Source of the DNA: Promerops cafer
Lineage: Eukaryota > Chordata > Aves > Passeriformes > Nectariniidae
Assembly (NCBI GenBank): GCA_013398275.1
Contig: VZSE01001853.1
Span: 794,501 to 858,500 of the forward strand
Reading direction: 5' to 3'
Length of the DNA stretch: 64,000 nucleotides
Made by a program: the position numbers and the translations under genes. The notes beneath the pieces were generated by a model that saw nothing but the letters and a program-made list of their open reading frames with translations, ran no database searches and had not been told where the DNA came from. Below, piece by piece: positions 10,881 through 24,687 of this stretch (its first letter is position 1; the number at the start of each line of letters is the position of its first letter).

Positions 10881-13800
10881 GTAAGTGTTTTTAAAATGCA
10901 TATAAAAATCTAAAGATATAACAGTGTTTATATCTAGGAGGTGTAGGTAGGAGGAATGACTAACTTTCTGCTTACAAAGAAAAAATTGAATTGCTAACTC
11001 TATGTTTAAATGAAGTTGCAGACTTAATTCTTGTAGTAAATTCTTTCTGTTATCAGTGCAGTAATAAGATGAAAGTTTGGTATTTCTCCTACCATACTGT
11101 AGAGACAGGCAAACATAATTATTCATTTCCTAGCAAGAATGTGGATTTTATACTGTACAATAGCAGTGGTCAAACTCTGAACCTGTTTGTGGGGTTTTTT
11201 TCTGTACTTGAAAGTAGGAAATCATCTTGTAAGATGACTTCAATTAATAGTTTTTATGAAGTTTGGATAGAGAGCAGTAGTCATGAACAGTTACATTTGC
11301 TACATGTTTCTTTTCTTACTACTGTATCTTCTCAGTCTTTCATAGTCCTTGTGTAAAATATATTGTCTATACCAATTTACAGTTCCATTCAATGGAGAAA
11401 GAAACTGTGGTTGATCTTTTGCCTGTTTGCAAGTAGTCTTACTTTATGTTCTGTAACACCTTTTCCTTACTTTTGTAAATATAGAAAATACGCTGTCTAA
11501 ACTATGAGGTAATGTAAAACTATGGACTAAGTAATCAAAGTTGTTCAGGTTAAGTTTGTCATGTATCTTTTAATTTTGTCATGTGTCTCCAATTTTTTAA
11601 CGCATTTTTTTTTCGAAAATGAAGAGATCAGTTCATTTAAGTGACTGTGCTACCTAGTCATCTACTCGAAGGAAGTACTAGATGAGCCTTCTTTGCTCTA
11701 AATAATTTTAAATTACAGTTAAAATGTTGTTAAGCATTGGAACAAATTTATTAAAGCTTTTAATTTTTATGTATAACTTATGAATTGCAGTGGTGGTACT
11801 ACTGACAAAATAGCATTGCCTAAGGATTGAAAAAATGTGATTTCTAACTGATGATGTGAAACAATAGGACTAGGTCTAGAGCAAATGAGATGGGCCAGAG
11901 GACTTGATATCCACAGTGAGGAGCTTGACTTCAGATTAATTCTAGTTCAGCTGAACGGGCCCAAGGGTGCTGAATGCCTTTTAGTGGTTCGAGCACATTG
12001 GAGGGGTTGGTGGGTTCTCAAAAGGAATTCAGTTTGCAGACTCCGAGATGATGACTCCACAATGCGGAAATCAAAGTCGTTTGAGTAGGACCAGGAAACT
12101 TGCTTTGAAACTGATCTCTTGAGTTAATATAAAATGCTAATGTGAGTCAACACGAGTTTCTTTCTAATGAGTCTCCTGCTTTTCACTGTGGTAAGATTTA
12201 CTAAGACATGGGTATTTCATACGTAACTGGAAACTCCTCTTGAAAATCAGTCTGGCATACGATAATTTGAGTTTGCCCTTTTACTTAATAAAAATATTAA
12301 CTTTGCAATTCTTCTATATTTATTTTTAAACTTAAGAACCGTGGAGGAAATACTTTTCTGTCCAGCTGTATTCCCACTCCTATAATTCCCACTCCTTTTT
12401 TCATATTGTTGCTTTATTTTGAGGACAGCTGTTCCGCTGCAATTACAAACATAGGAATCTTATTTGATACACTTACGCTTCTGTGCTCTTACAGCTTTTT
12501 CTAGTGATAAGCCCTCCAATTAAGTAAAACTCTCATTTCCTCATCTTAAATGAATTAATAAGTTGATTAATGCACATTCCAAATCATCTGCCTAAGTGAA
12601 CTGCAAAGTAACTAACTGGCATGTTGAGATGGTATAAATACCTTAACTTAAAAGACCCCAACTTCTGAATTTACTGTGGACTCACATATGAAACAAAGAA
12701 ATTTTCTAATATCACCAGAAACCCCTAAGATGACAAAGGAATACCTGTGTTGTCCACTTCTGTATTTAAGTGATGATAACAGCTTGTTCTACTTTAGTAA
12801 AGACCAGATGACTCATCCTAGTTACCACTGGTATCATAATCTGTATAAACAAATGTGTTTGAAAGCTTCAGAAGTATGTGGAATGTTGACTGACCTGAAT
12901 GGTGGTTAAATAAAGCCCCTGGCAAATCTTGTGATCAGAAGTGTAACTAATACCCAATTTTGTAGTCAAGTGCAGTTATTTTCATTTTTTCTACTCTTGC
13001 TTGTGATAGTTTTCTGTGAACAGCTATTTACAAATGCCAAGAAAATACGAAAGTGATAATATTCATGATACTGAGAAAGGATCTGCTGTTTCAACCCTAA
13101 AGTAGACCACTGTGATGTCAGGATGTAAGTTTTGTTGCTCTCTTAGACAGAAATTACAGATGTATAATGACAGAGAATCCATGTTTCATTTACCTATGAC
13201 AATGACAGAAACCTTAAATTATTTGGTATTTTTGGGTTAAAGTCTTGTCAGTGTTCTAAAAAAATATGACCAAAGGGAAACATTTTCACTTGTTGCTGGT
13301 AATGTGACTTAAGACTTTTCTCTAATTTGTAAAAGCTGTATTACCTCAATTGAAATTGTCCAGGGGTAGAATGAGCTGAGCAGTTCTGTAAGAGCTCCGT
13401 CATCTGCACAGTTAAGTGTACGTGCTAAATACGTTCCAGCTTTTCCTTCTTTTCAACACTCCTGGAGTGTTATTTTCAAACTATTGACTGTTAATTTGTT
13501 ACTTCTCCTTGCCAATAGAAACCCACCAAAACACCAACAGCAAAAAAAACCCAACACCAAAAAAGTGGAAGTGCTCTGAGGTTTGCTATTGGGCTTTTAC
13601 CTGATGGTTAAACTTTCTAGCTTCCTATAAGGTGCAATGTCAAACGTAAATGGTTCCATTTCTTAAAGTGGACTTGAGAGGTCTAATATGGCGTGAAGTC
13701 ATAGTAGAGCACTTCACCTGTAAGAACCATCTCTTGCCTTTGATTGTTGACTTCCTTTAAAGTCAAATTCCCTAAATTTCTTCTAAAAGGAGTATAATAT

Positions 13801-14581
13801 GTTTTTCCAGGACTTGGCTATATCAGTGGCAACAGGTTTAAAAATTCTAGAATTGTTGGGAACACAAGGGAAATTCATACGAAACCTTTTTTTTCTTAGT
13901 GCCAAAAAAAAATGCTGCTCACATCATGTACTTGAGGTGATTTTTCTTTTCCTATTTTTGTAATGATAAAGTGAGAAGCGTAGAATAACGAAGAGAAGCA
14001 AAATAGGTATGCAGTAAACAGAAAATGAGTATTCAAGGAAATTGTATTATGGCGATGATGTTCCTTCAACTTTGCAGTGGACACTATGCATAAAAACCCT
14101 TGATTTTGTAAAAGCTAGTTTAAATTCCTGCCTCTGTCCAGTAGGTAATATGATATTTTTAATTATGTACTTTTTTCTTTCTTATTTGAATACACACAGA
14201 TGCACAGATGATGAATTTTAAACTGTGTTTCTGTAGTTGTGTTAAGTCTAGATGATGCCTACTAAGGGTGATGACTACAGAAATCGTTTTGAGCATTAGG
14301 TTTGTTCCATAAAGATTTCAAAGTATTTTTTATTATTATTATTTAACCATTTCCTGGTTGATGTACATAGCTCAGTTTTTAAAAACTATTAAATTGATAA
14401 TGGATAATATGCTACAGAAAAAAATACCTTTAGGAGTATTTCTGTTAATGCTTTTCTCAAATAAAAAACAAAATAAAAGTCATTGACATTTCTTGACGTT
14501 TGTCTCTGCTACATAGGTTAAGAGAAGTATGCAAAAAGTTGTCTGCATGTTTGTGTTTACAGATTTATTGCTTTTCTTTCC

Positions 14582-14600
14582 AGTCAGCTGCAAGCTGACT
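14582..14600. repeat. Short perfect hairpin
   Basis: AGTCAGCT and its exact reverse complement AGCTGACT are separated by GCA. It is 19 bases long; at this length it may be chance. Confidence 0.6.
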
Positions 14601-16170
14601 ATACAACTTAGAGACTTACTTTAGGCTCTCCATAGTCTTTTTAATTTGAATCTCTTTTTCCTTATTTTGTTTTGTTCTTCATAATTGTGGTACATTTTAG
14701 AATTCATCAGATGCTATCTGATACTAGTCGTCTGTCTGAAATTTTTTAGGTGATGGGGAGAGGGGATGAATTCTGTTCATCAAATGGGTTTTTAAAGAAG
14801 ATGAAATAAAGATCTCTATGTCTTCTTATTTGCACACAAGCCTAGAGGATTATCCTAGGTGAGAAGATAATTCAATAAATTTCCTGAATAAATAAATGTT
14901 AGAATGCATTTAGAATCTCTGTGGAGCATGCAAGAATCTCATCATTTGATTTTCATTTATTACATTATACTTTCATTGTTAACAGAAACTTTAATTACTT
15001 TCCCCTTCTGTTAACATATTTTTATAATCTAGATGTTGCTGGACTGAAGTGACAGGATTCTAATATTAAAGTTACTAACTCACTGTATAGGTGCACTGGA
15101 GTTACTGCTAATATTTAAAAAGGGGCGGATTATCTCTTCAAGAATATTTGTATCAAATGAAGATTTCAATAACAAATTTTTAAAAATCCATACTGAAGAC
15201 TGCTGGCCAAAATAGTTCTTGGGCAAAGCTGCCATCACCCTGTGATAAAAACTACTGTCAGAACTTCTTACTCCTTACACATGGCTGCTAGGTTTGTATA
15301 CGAAGTGTTTTGTAATCCCTTGAATTGAAGAGCTATGTAAGTCTTGAAAATAACTACCACTTTAAATCTTCAGTTTCAGTTAACTTTGTTAGTGCTTTCC
15401 AAAATGCATTTTGGTAATAATAATTTGCTGCTGCTGTATTTGTTTATGACTTCTCTCGTATGAGGTGTATGCGTAATTTTTTAACACTTAGAATTTCAAT
15501 CAGAATAAAGCCAAGCCCTTCAATGGCATTATTAGACCTTGTTTAGATTTCAGCCCTAGCCAAAGTAACTGTTGCACATTTCCCATAAAACAACCTTCAT
15601 CTTGTTCTCCTGATGAGAAAGTTAAATACGAGGTACAAATAAAAGGGTAAAATTCATGAATGTCATGGAAATTGCTGAAAGACACCCTCTTGGAAATTCT
15701 GAATCAATGCAAAGAAGCCAGTGAAAGAACCAAGAGCAATAATATGATGGAGAAGCAAAGAAAAAGTCCGTTTCCCAGGTGACTAAATCTAGTTTGTTTC
15801 CAAGCTGTAGAAGCAGCACTGAAATCAGAGACAGAAAAGGTCTATGTATCCTTTATTTCTACTGAAATGACTAGAGAGGCTCCTACTCTCTTCCTTTTCT
15901 TCTGAGGATATGTTTATTTGAACTTTACATCTTAATAGATAATTCTAGGATGCATTTGAATAAACAGAAGGAGAAGACCTACTGAACTGAGTATAAGAAA
16001 TAGATGAATAATAGTGTTGGGAAGACTGCACACTTGCTAAGGCATGCCTAGTTGTTTTTTGTTCTTAGATTCCTAATCAGGATCTTAAAATTTTACATTC
16101 TTAGCTAAGATAGTGTTCTTGCAGAATTAATGTTTTGAGCCCTGTAACCAGTCACTTCATAACTGTAACT

Positions 16171-16203
16171 GTCTTGATGTTGAAGAATTATCTACATCAA
16201 GAC
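16171..16203. repeat. Perfect 10-bp inverted repeat with 13-nt loop
   Basis: GTCTTGATGT at 16171-16180 and ACATCAAGAC at 16194-16203 are exact reverse complements. A 10-bp stem with a 13-base loop could form in the pre-mRNA. No flanking extension pairs, so it does not look like a microRNA precursor. Confidence 0.7.
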
Positions 16204-19200
16204 TCAGAGGAATGCTAAGTTAGTCTGTTGTCTGACCTTTCTGATCTTCATTACATCTGGAACACAGGCTTTGAAGTTTGTTCTCTTACTGTGCAAGGAA
16301 TGTTTAATGATTATATTTATAGCTCTAAAAATCTTTTATTTCAGTTGCTCTTGCCCCAGCTCATAAGAAATAGTTCTCACAAAATATTTTCAGCCTCTGA
16401 GGGATGCTTTGGAAAAGTTGTAATATCAGCGTATCGTCATATCATAAAGATTTTCCATAAGCCTTGTCGTTCTCATTTTACCTTTTATTTCCTGCTAGCC
16501 AAAATGTTTTAATCTTAAAACATTACAATTAGTAGAGACAAATTGTTAAAATGGCTATTCTGAGAACCTAAGAAATTATTTATTTACTCTTTTAAGTCCT
16601 TAGGGTATTTTTGCTAGCCTGGAAAGGTTGCAATATATCATGTCCTTTGAGAACAAATTCAAAAGCAGTTGCAAATTCCTTCAAAGAGGAATTCTGCATT
16701 ATAAGGGTGCTGCTGCTTATATATATTTCTTAAACTATTGGGTTGAAATTTCCACTGCAGTCCATGATTTTGCTATGGTTGTTAGTATTCCTCAGGTACA
16801 CACCCATTTTTGTGACTCATTGCACCCAGCTTCTCATTAATGGTGAGCACTGTCAGGATGAACAAGTAGGGGTCCTTTGTAACTCCTCACCCAGTCATGT
16901 TTCAGCTACTAAATTTTACATGGGTTCAAGACAAGACCAGAAGAGCTCAAGATAAATTTGAGAATCCCTTTACAGGTAGAAAACACACTGCCTTTCAGGA
17001 AATGCTCGAGTGAGAAGTAGTTGAACACTAGTGGCAGAGGATTAGGGAGAAATACAGAATATGCAGAAGTTTTTCTTGCTTTTCTCAAAACACACTTTTG
17101 GCTGAAGTTGGAGCCAGCTTTATCAGGCTACATATGCCTTTTGTGTGATACATTACAGCCATTCTGTGTTGAACAGGAGCAATGAAACCCAGGGGAACTT
17201 CCCTGCCTTTTTACTGCATGTGCTTTGGGTCCCTTTGAAAAGGGGACATTACACTGGATGTAATGATAAGATAAAAATGGAAGCTTTTATGTGAAGAAAT
17301 TTTTCATCTGGGATTTTTTTGTATTTTTTCAGATTGTTACGTACATCAGGTTATCTGTGCAAATAATGTTTGTTTCTGGAGTGTTTCTAACCATATGGGC
17401 TTGAAGGACTAAATGTGTGTGTGAAGTCCCTACCAGCATTAAGTAACCCAAAGCATTAACACTTCAGTGTCACGTCAGAAAAGAACCTGTTTATAGGAAA
17501 CTCCCAAATATATGTTTTTTAGATTACAGAAGAAAAACAGGTCACAACACCATGACCATAAATACAGCCAAGGAATGTTAATTGAATATGTTTACCAAAA
17601 CAGTGTATTATAATGCCATTTCAAAGGCTAAATTCTTCAAAGCAGGAATATTGTATTTTCTGTGTGTCTGTACAAAAATTTTGATCTTCAAATTATGGCT
17701 ATTTATGTAATATTATCTTTAAGACTAATAAAACCACAAAAGTTTTCTTTTAATAGTAATTATCTTCTGTAATTAATTTCTCAGTCTGTGGTTACCCCCT
17801 GGAAAAGGAGTTGAAACAATTCTGATTACTTCTTGGAAAAGGATGTAATGCTATACTCATTTCCAGATAGCAAACTTTGGCAGAACAGTATCCAGTAGGT
17901 GCTTGTGTGGTGTGAGAAGGAAGTTACAGCTTTGCGATGTTAAAACGTCATCATAAATTCTGAAATGTTGGACATGAAGACTTAACATTGATGAGTGAGA
18001 GCTTTGAGCTATGTGTTGGCTAGAGTTTGTCTTCTACAGAATCACATTGGAATTGTTGAGAAAATGCTAAGATATAACTGAAGAAAAGCGTTAGGCTGGT
18101 CCTCATTTCCATGGTGGTGACACCTGTTTCATATGAGTGACTCTTAAAAATAGGAAAAATGGTGATGTGTGCTTCTGGAACAGAGCATAGGTAAATAATT
18201 TGTAAATGAACGAATAAAGAACTGTGAGTAAATGAAGGACCATCATAGTATGTTCACGCACAGGCACCCAGAATAGTGTACATCAGTGAGCCAAGGTACT
18301 TTCGTGCCATAAACCACAAGGAGCTGTTTGCCTTGGACATTAGTCCATCCAGCATTGAATATGCCTAATTAATCACATCAAGGACTTCCCAAAAGAGAGT
18401 GATGTATGATATTTATGTGCAGTGCTCACAGCACTGGTGAGTCCACTGTTCACAGCTGATGGAATAACCATGCAAGTCCTTGGCAGCTGTTTTGCTGCTT
18501 TCTCTCTTCATGAGATTGGCATGTCTGGTGACCAGTGCCTTGATGAGGAAAGAATGGAAAGACTAGGATTGGAGGGCTGATTTCCCTTTTGTATGTTCTT
18601 GTTTCCAGATAAGATTGCCTCAAGAATGTGTGCCAGACTTTGTCACAGTTGATTCAGAGAGTTGTTTACATTCAGGGGCACCAGTAAATTTTTTTTTTGT
18701 ATATGTTCAGTGCTGAAGTATTGCATCACATATTGGATAGTGGGAAGGCCATGTCCTTCAGTTTACTCAGTGCAAAGCTATTTAGATAATTTTTACAGCT
18801 ATTTGTGTTTCTAGCTGGATGATCTAAAGGCACAGTTGTGTCTACTTATATGACTGTATGGGTAACTGTAAGTGTATTCTGTGAAATCAGCAAAATGAAT
18901 GTGCAATTAATGTTCAAGGCATAGTTAGCCAGAGTTCAAGAGCTTCCTTAGGAATAACTTGATGTGAGTGTGAGATATCAGAACATTTTTACCAAACATC
19001 ATTTAGCCATAGTGACACTTAGCTGTGACATGACATTTGAATCATGGGGGTACCAAGAGGGTGGTACTACTTTGAGCTGTTCATGATATCAGTGAGGGGA
19101 AGCTGGTTTAGATTTAAAAAATAATAATAATAACTTAAAACCTTAGCAAGACCAATGGGCTCTCCAGTAGGAGATGGGAACATTTGCTCTGGATGGGCCT

Positions 19201-19598
19201 CCAAAGGGAGCACAGTGTGAAAGCAGGTATGCTGGTCTGCTCCAGAGGGTGGCTGCTGGTGATTAGGGAGAAGATTTGTAATTCTTTGGAGGAGTGTGGT
19301 GAGAGGCAGTACTTACACAGAACCTGGGGACTGAATAAACCCAACCAAGATGGAATGGAGGGGTGCATATGAAACACTGAATCAGGGGGCTTTACGACTA
19401 GCAGTAAAGAGCTCTTTTAGTTCTTACCACTCGGCAGAATCCATAAAGATCCTGTTCATGTGTCTATACTGCCAACCCGTTCTTGTGAGCCCCATTTAAT
19501 AGTAGGGTTTTGTACTAGCAAAGAAACAAATGTTGCCAAGTCAAGACATTGCTGCACAGACCACCCTGACTCATCAAAGGTGGAGAAGGTACAGAAAC

Positions 19599-19615
19599 TG
19601 TGTGTGTGTGTGTGT
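19599..19615. repeat. (TG)n microsatellite
   Basis: There are about eight uninterrupted TG units. It is a short simple repeat. Confidence 0.9.
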
Positions 19616-22600
19616 CCCTTTGAGGTACTCCGGCAGAGAAAAAATTGCCATGTTTTATGCAGCTTCATTGCCCATGGAATAAACAAAATTGAGAAACTTT
19701 CTCTTAAGAGGAAGTAAAATTTTTCCATCAAGTGGCGGTATAGTTGTAGGAATAAATGTAACTGGAAATTGGTTACTTTGAGATGAAGCTTGGGCACTAC
19801 ATAAAACGCTTATACCTGTCAGGCACTTAGTCTTTATATGAAATGTTGGCTTTCATAACAGACATGTAAAGTGTACATACTTGTACTTACAAGCCTATTT
19901 GTACATCTCTTCTAAACATTGGATATGTTGTCAAAATGCTACGGCTCTTGGCTAACATTTTAATATAAATACTACTGCGTGTGTATGTATATAATCTAGT
20001 ATAAGCTTTGATGTGGAACTTGTCATCTGGAATTGTTTTCATTGATATTTTAATTGTTTCGTGGAAAGTGTTGCCATGGATAAACAGATATGGAAGTGCA
20101 CTGATTCATCCCTTCTGAGATTTAGCTTAATGTTTGCTGTGATTCTTCTAGGATCTTTAGTGTTTCCATTCCAGAAATATAATCTAGATAATAAGTTTCA
20201 AAATGCTGCAAAAAGCTAAATCTTCCCATTTTGCTTTGGATACATTGCTGAGGTCACTAAAATTGGTTGTGGTTTATAGAGAGTGGAAGAATTTGTCCCG
20301 CTCAAAACACTGTGGGAAGGGGAAAAGGTTTTATTTGTGCAAAATGGTACTGTAACTAGATGAAAATAATTAGAAACATAATACTTCCCTTGTCTTTATA
20401 AGCTGCTCGCTTCAGGTAATTACTGACTCCTGAATTTCTGAGTACACTCATGAAAGAGGGTTTCTCTGAATGGTAAAGGGCGACCAAGTGTGATGAATGA
20501 AACTCCCATGACCCTGTGAAATGCCCAGTCTTAGGTGGAATGGAGCCTTTATTGATAACTCATTTCAAAGATTTTTAGACCTAAAACCAGGTGAGGAACC
20601 AGGAAACTGTGTCTTTATTGTCTGTTGCATGTTCTTCTAGAACATTTTTGTTTTTACAGACAGTTACTTTATAGAAGCTAGTGAGGCTGAGTTTTTTGAT
20701 TTTACGTTGTCCTTTATGACACTCTTTCCAGTCACAAGTTGGGAAATCTGGGTCTAATTTTCTGTGTCAGAGTTCTTTTTATTCTGTTTTCAAAGTATTC
20801 TATATGCAAAGATAAATGGGGTATATTTCAGGTTTATTTTCTCCATGCCAGATGACGACTTCTTTTCAAAGAAAAGAAACTTTTAGAAGTAGTGTATTTG
20901 CAGAAGGTAGTTGTATTAGTAAAATGTGCAGATCTACAAAAGTAGTTGACATCCTCCAAGTTAGAAAAGAGCTACCTTATGGTAATTTGTTTGCCTGCCA
21001 GGGCTGTCCCCCGGCCCTGCATTTTCATACTTTGTAAAATAATCAAATCTTCCTTTTGTCCTTTGTCTCAAATGGTTATCTATTTAAACTGAACAACTGT
21101 ATTAAACCATTTTAGTTTAACCATTAGAGTAGGAAAAAAAATTGCAATCTTTTTTATTGCTAAAATGATATCTTTTGGCAGAATTGCTAATTATTTTTGA
21201 AGATGGTTTTACATTTATCTTTGTAAGTCTCTTTTGTTACGCCAGCTGTCTAAATCTTTTCATAAACTTCAGTTAAAAGAACATATTTTCCGTGATTATT
21301 TTAAAATATAATGTTTACTGGAAGGGAAGTCTAGTGAATTCCCACAGATGAAGTGTGAGTGTATTTCTCCCACTTGTAAATGAGTTCTTATTTCCTACAG
21401 TATGTATTCTGGTACCACAATGAGTCATTTTCAACATGTTTTAGTTTAGCTTCTAAAACATTGAAAAACTTGGCAGATACATGTAAATGAATGTTACATC
21501 TAGTTTTAGAAACTGCTTCCAAAGAGTATTTTACTAAAATGAAGACTGTGAACAGACCTTTCTGAATGCAGAAGTGTCTTTTTTGATAAGCCTCAAGTAA
21601 TTTGCAGAGGTCTTTTGGTTTGCGTTGTTCATGATTGGGGATTTTTTCCTCACCTTTAGCAGGTTTTGGTTTAACCATCCTGTAAATAGGGAGAAAACTT
21701 TTGTGAAAAAGCCTTCAATTTTCCACACAATGTGTTGTTAATTGGATATTTTAGCCAGGCAAGTAATACCTCTCTTCAGTATATTAACTGAATTTTGCAA
21801 ATTCATGCTATTTTATTTTCAAATTTTTCAATTTTATAACTTTTTCAAAATGAATGTAGTGCCACCTCTGCTTTAATGTTATTTAATGTGTTCAAGATTA
21901 TTTATGCCTTGCCCTACTTAAATGTATTTCCTGATGTTACCTTGACAGTTCAACTATTAGAAAAAAGTTCAAGACTAAGTAGTTTGAATGATTAAAAGGG
22001 ACTGAGGAGTTATGGGGGTGGAGTGCGAGTGGGAGAAAAATGGGGGAGACCAATCATGTTTAGATTCAAAAGGAAAAAAAAACAACAACCAAAAAACCAC
22101 CCCAAACAAACAAAATGCCCAATGCAAAATGACCAGTGTTCCATTGCTTAGAAATGCAATATATCTATTGTTTAAAGAATATTTGATATTTTAACTTCAT
22201 TGTTCTGGCTTCCTGGCATCTGGAACATTTATTAAGTATGGGGACCTTAGATACTTTGCTCACATGTGAGACCTGTGCTTAGATACATGCACATTTCTGC
22301 AGTCTGGATTTGAATATCACCTTAAGTATTTTCCAATTGTTGGCAACATTTGTATTGTCAGTTACGATACGGATAACTTTGCAACTCTCTGATTATTCTG
22401 TTCCACCTGTAACCATCTGTATGTTGTCTATGATGCAACACCATGTTATCAGTAAGGTCTTATTGTAATTATCACCCTTAAAAATTTCTGTAGCTTTTTA
22501 TTAGACTCAGAAGAAGATGTGGAAAACATATACAACTTGGATCAGTAAGTCCTTCATTAAAAGATTTCCTGGAATCCCTTCTCTTAGTTATGTGGTATAA

Positions 22601-22852
22601 AATATGAAGAAAACCTATTTCAAAACCCTTCTCCACATGCCCCCCCAGACTGGTCCTAAACATGGTAAATTTTCATCAAGGACAAAATCAGAAAAAGGAG
22701 GGGAGGAAGTTAGTTTAGGGGATTGAGAATCTTAATTGTTTTGTCAGACAAAAGCATTTTTCTCCTTCCATTATGTCTACGTTGTGAAACTTGCAGAGGA
22801 TTGATGATAGGCAGAAGAGTAAAGGAAATAAAGATGAGAGATGGGGAAGGGA

Positions 22853-22920
22853 ATAGTAAATAAAAAAAAAGTAAAGATAGTAATAGTAAATAATAGTAAA
22901 TAAAAGAAGAGATAAAAAAA
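22853..22920. repeat. A-rich repeat with AATAGTAAATA units
   Basis: The motif ATAGTAAATA recurs three times between poly-A runs. This is low-complexity sequence. The long low-complexity frame on the opposite strand (22715-22930) is a by-product of it. Confidence 0.8.
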
Positions 22921-24044
22921 TAGCAATCATGAAAGCTTCACTGAGTGTGATTCATCCGAGTGTAAAATATATGGTGAAATTTCCCAATCTTTCTCTTTGG
23001 AAGAGTAGTCTAAGCCAGGCAGAGACAAAACTGTTGCATGAATGGATTTGGTAAGTAGAAGTCAGTGTGCTGGGATTGATGGCAGAGTCCATTTCTTCAT
23101 TTCTGCCCATCCGGTTACCTTTGTACAGCTATTTGTAGAGATGGAAACTGAATCTAATTGATGGTAACTTTAATATGAACTTTGTTCAGTACAAGGTGAT
23201 CAGCTTCCAGTTCTAATGCTGAAAACCTCTGAAACTTATTCAGAGATCTCAGTTTTGTTCATACCACTGTTTCAGAATTTTGTGATTTTTTTTTGAAGCA
23301 TTTTTATAATGTAATATACTGTTAGACTTTGAATGAATTCAAACATTAGTTTCTGAGCAAAGAAAGTAAAATGCAGCATGGATTTTAGTACAGTGTTTAC
23401 TGTGGTTGTCATCAGTCTTGTCTAATTTTAAATGCCTGTGCTGGGATGGAATCATGTCTCTAAGGTACCTGTTTCTTTCCATTGACTTATAAAGGGAGTC
23501 TGTACAGCAGGCTCAGGTGTAGGTGACCACATTGTTTATGAATAGCAGAAGCTATGCAACTCAAGTCCCACATGGCTTTTCTGAGTAAAAGGAGTTCAGC
23601 ATAGATTCTTTTCAGAAATTCGTGGGTTTTGGAGCTTTTATGTTTTGCCATCAGTCTTGCTCAGTCCTCTTCCAATGCAGAATTGTCAAGTCTTTAAGCA
23701 TTTTTCGAAGGCTGGTCAAAAAAGAGAATATTTTCATTATGAAGTGCTGTATACCTTACATGCTGCTTTTTTTTAATGAACTCTGCTGTCTTCCATGATT
23801 GGAAATATTTTGATTGACAGAAATTCAATCAATGTAGGTCTAGATATATGATTATACAAAGGATTGGACCTGGTTAATGAAACTACAGAAGGTAGGAAGA
23901 TACCATACTCCTTCAAAATTTTAAGTCTTAGCTACCTTGCAAACTACCTCTTAGCTACCTCAAAAAGAGTTGCCAAACCCCAATGAAGAGGAAACTTGCA
24001 TTTGTTTTTTTAGAGAAAAAGGTAGAAAGAACAGAAAAGATCTG

Positions 24045-24687
24045 TGGTGTAGCAGGGATCCACCTGTTGCCCATGGGAGGGGTTGTGATTGCCCTAAGGA
24101 AGCTGTGATCCTGTGGGAAGCCCATGGTGGAGCAGGTTTGCTGTCAGGACTTGTGACCTCACAAGGACCCACACTGGAGCAGCCTGTTCCTGAAGGGCTG
24201 CACCCGTGGGAAGGACCCACACTGGAGAAGTTTGTGGAGGGCTTTCTCCCATGAGAGGGACCCTCATGCTGGAGCCAGGGAACAGTGTGAAGAGTCCTCC
24301 CCTGAGGAGGAAGGATTGGCAGGAATGTGGGATAAACTGACTGCAGCCCCCATTCCCTGTCCTTCTGCACTACTGGGAGGATGGATGTAGAGAAAACTGG
24401 GAGTAAAGGTAAATTCAAGAAGAAGGGAGGGATGGGGGGAATGTGGTTTATTTTAGGATTTGGTTTTGTTTCTCATTACCCTTTTCTGATTTGATTGGTA
24501 ATGAATTAGTTTTTCCTCAAGTCGAGTCTGTTTTGCCCGTGACGGTAACTCGGGACTCATCTCTCCCTGTCCTTATCTTGACCCATGAGTCTTTCGTTAT
24601 ATTTCTTCTGCCCTGTCCAGATGCAGAGGGGAGAGATAGAGTGGCATTGGTGGGCACCTGGGATCCAGCCAGGGGCAATCCACCACA
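24045..24687 (+). mobile_element. Endogenous retrovirus LTR, avian family, plus strand
   Basis: The segment runs from TGTAGCAGGGA to the end CCACCACA. It matches in order my memory of a common avian LTR: repeated GGACCCACACTGGAG blocks (about 24165, 24213 and a diverged one near 24256), GTCCTCCCCTGAGGAGGAAGG, CCCCCATTCCCTGTCC, a GGGAGGGATGGGGGGAATG block, TTTCTCATTACCC, GTCGAGTCTGTTTTGCCCGT and TGGGCACCTGGGATCCAGCC. The high local G+C content and the several overlapping open frames on both strands come from this repeat. No gag, pol or env sequence adjoins it, so it is probably a solo LTR; target duplications are not clear. A related copy lies inverted at about 44.9-45.6 kb. Confidence 0.75.

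Noticed and set aside
10991..11356. 121-codon forward open frame just after the 99-nt exon
   Set aside because: Intronic, no recognisable domain, skewed to Ser/Phe/Leu from AT-rich sequence, and not in frame with the preceding exon.
16171..16203. Hairpin as a microRNA precursor
   Set aside because: The stem is only 10 bp with no flanking pairing; far too short for a pre-miRNA.
19135..19797. Overlapping frames of 80-113 codons on both strands
   Set aside because: No similarity I can recognise, and overlapping frames on both strands give no sign of selection for either.
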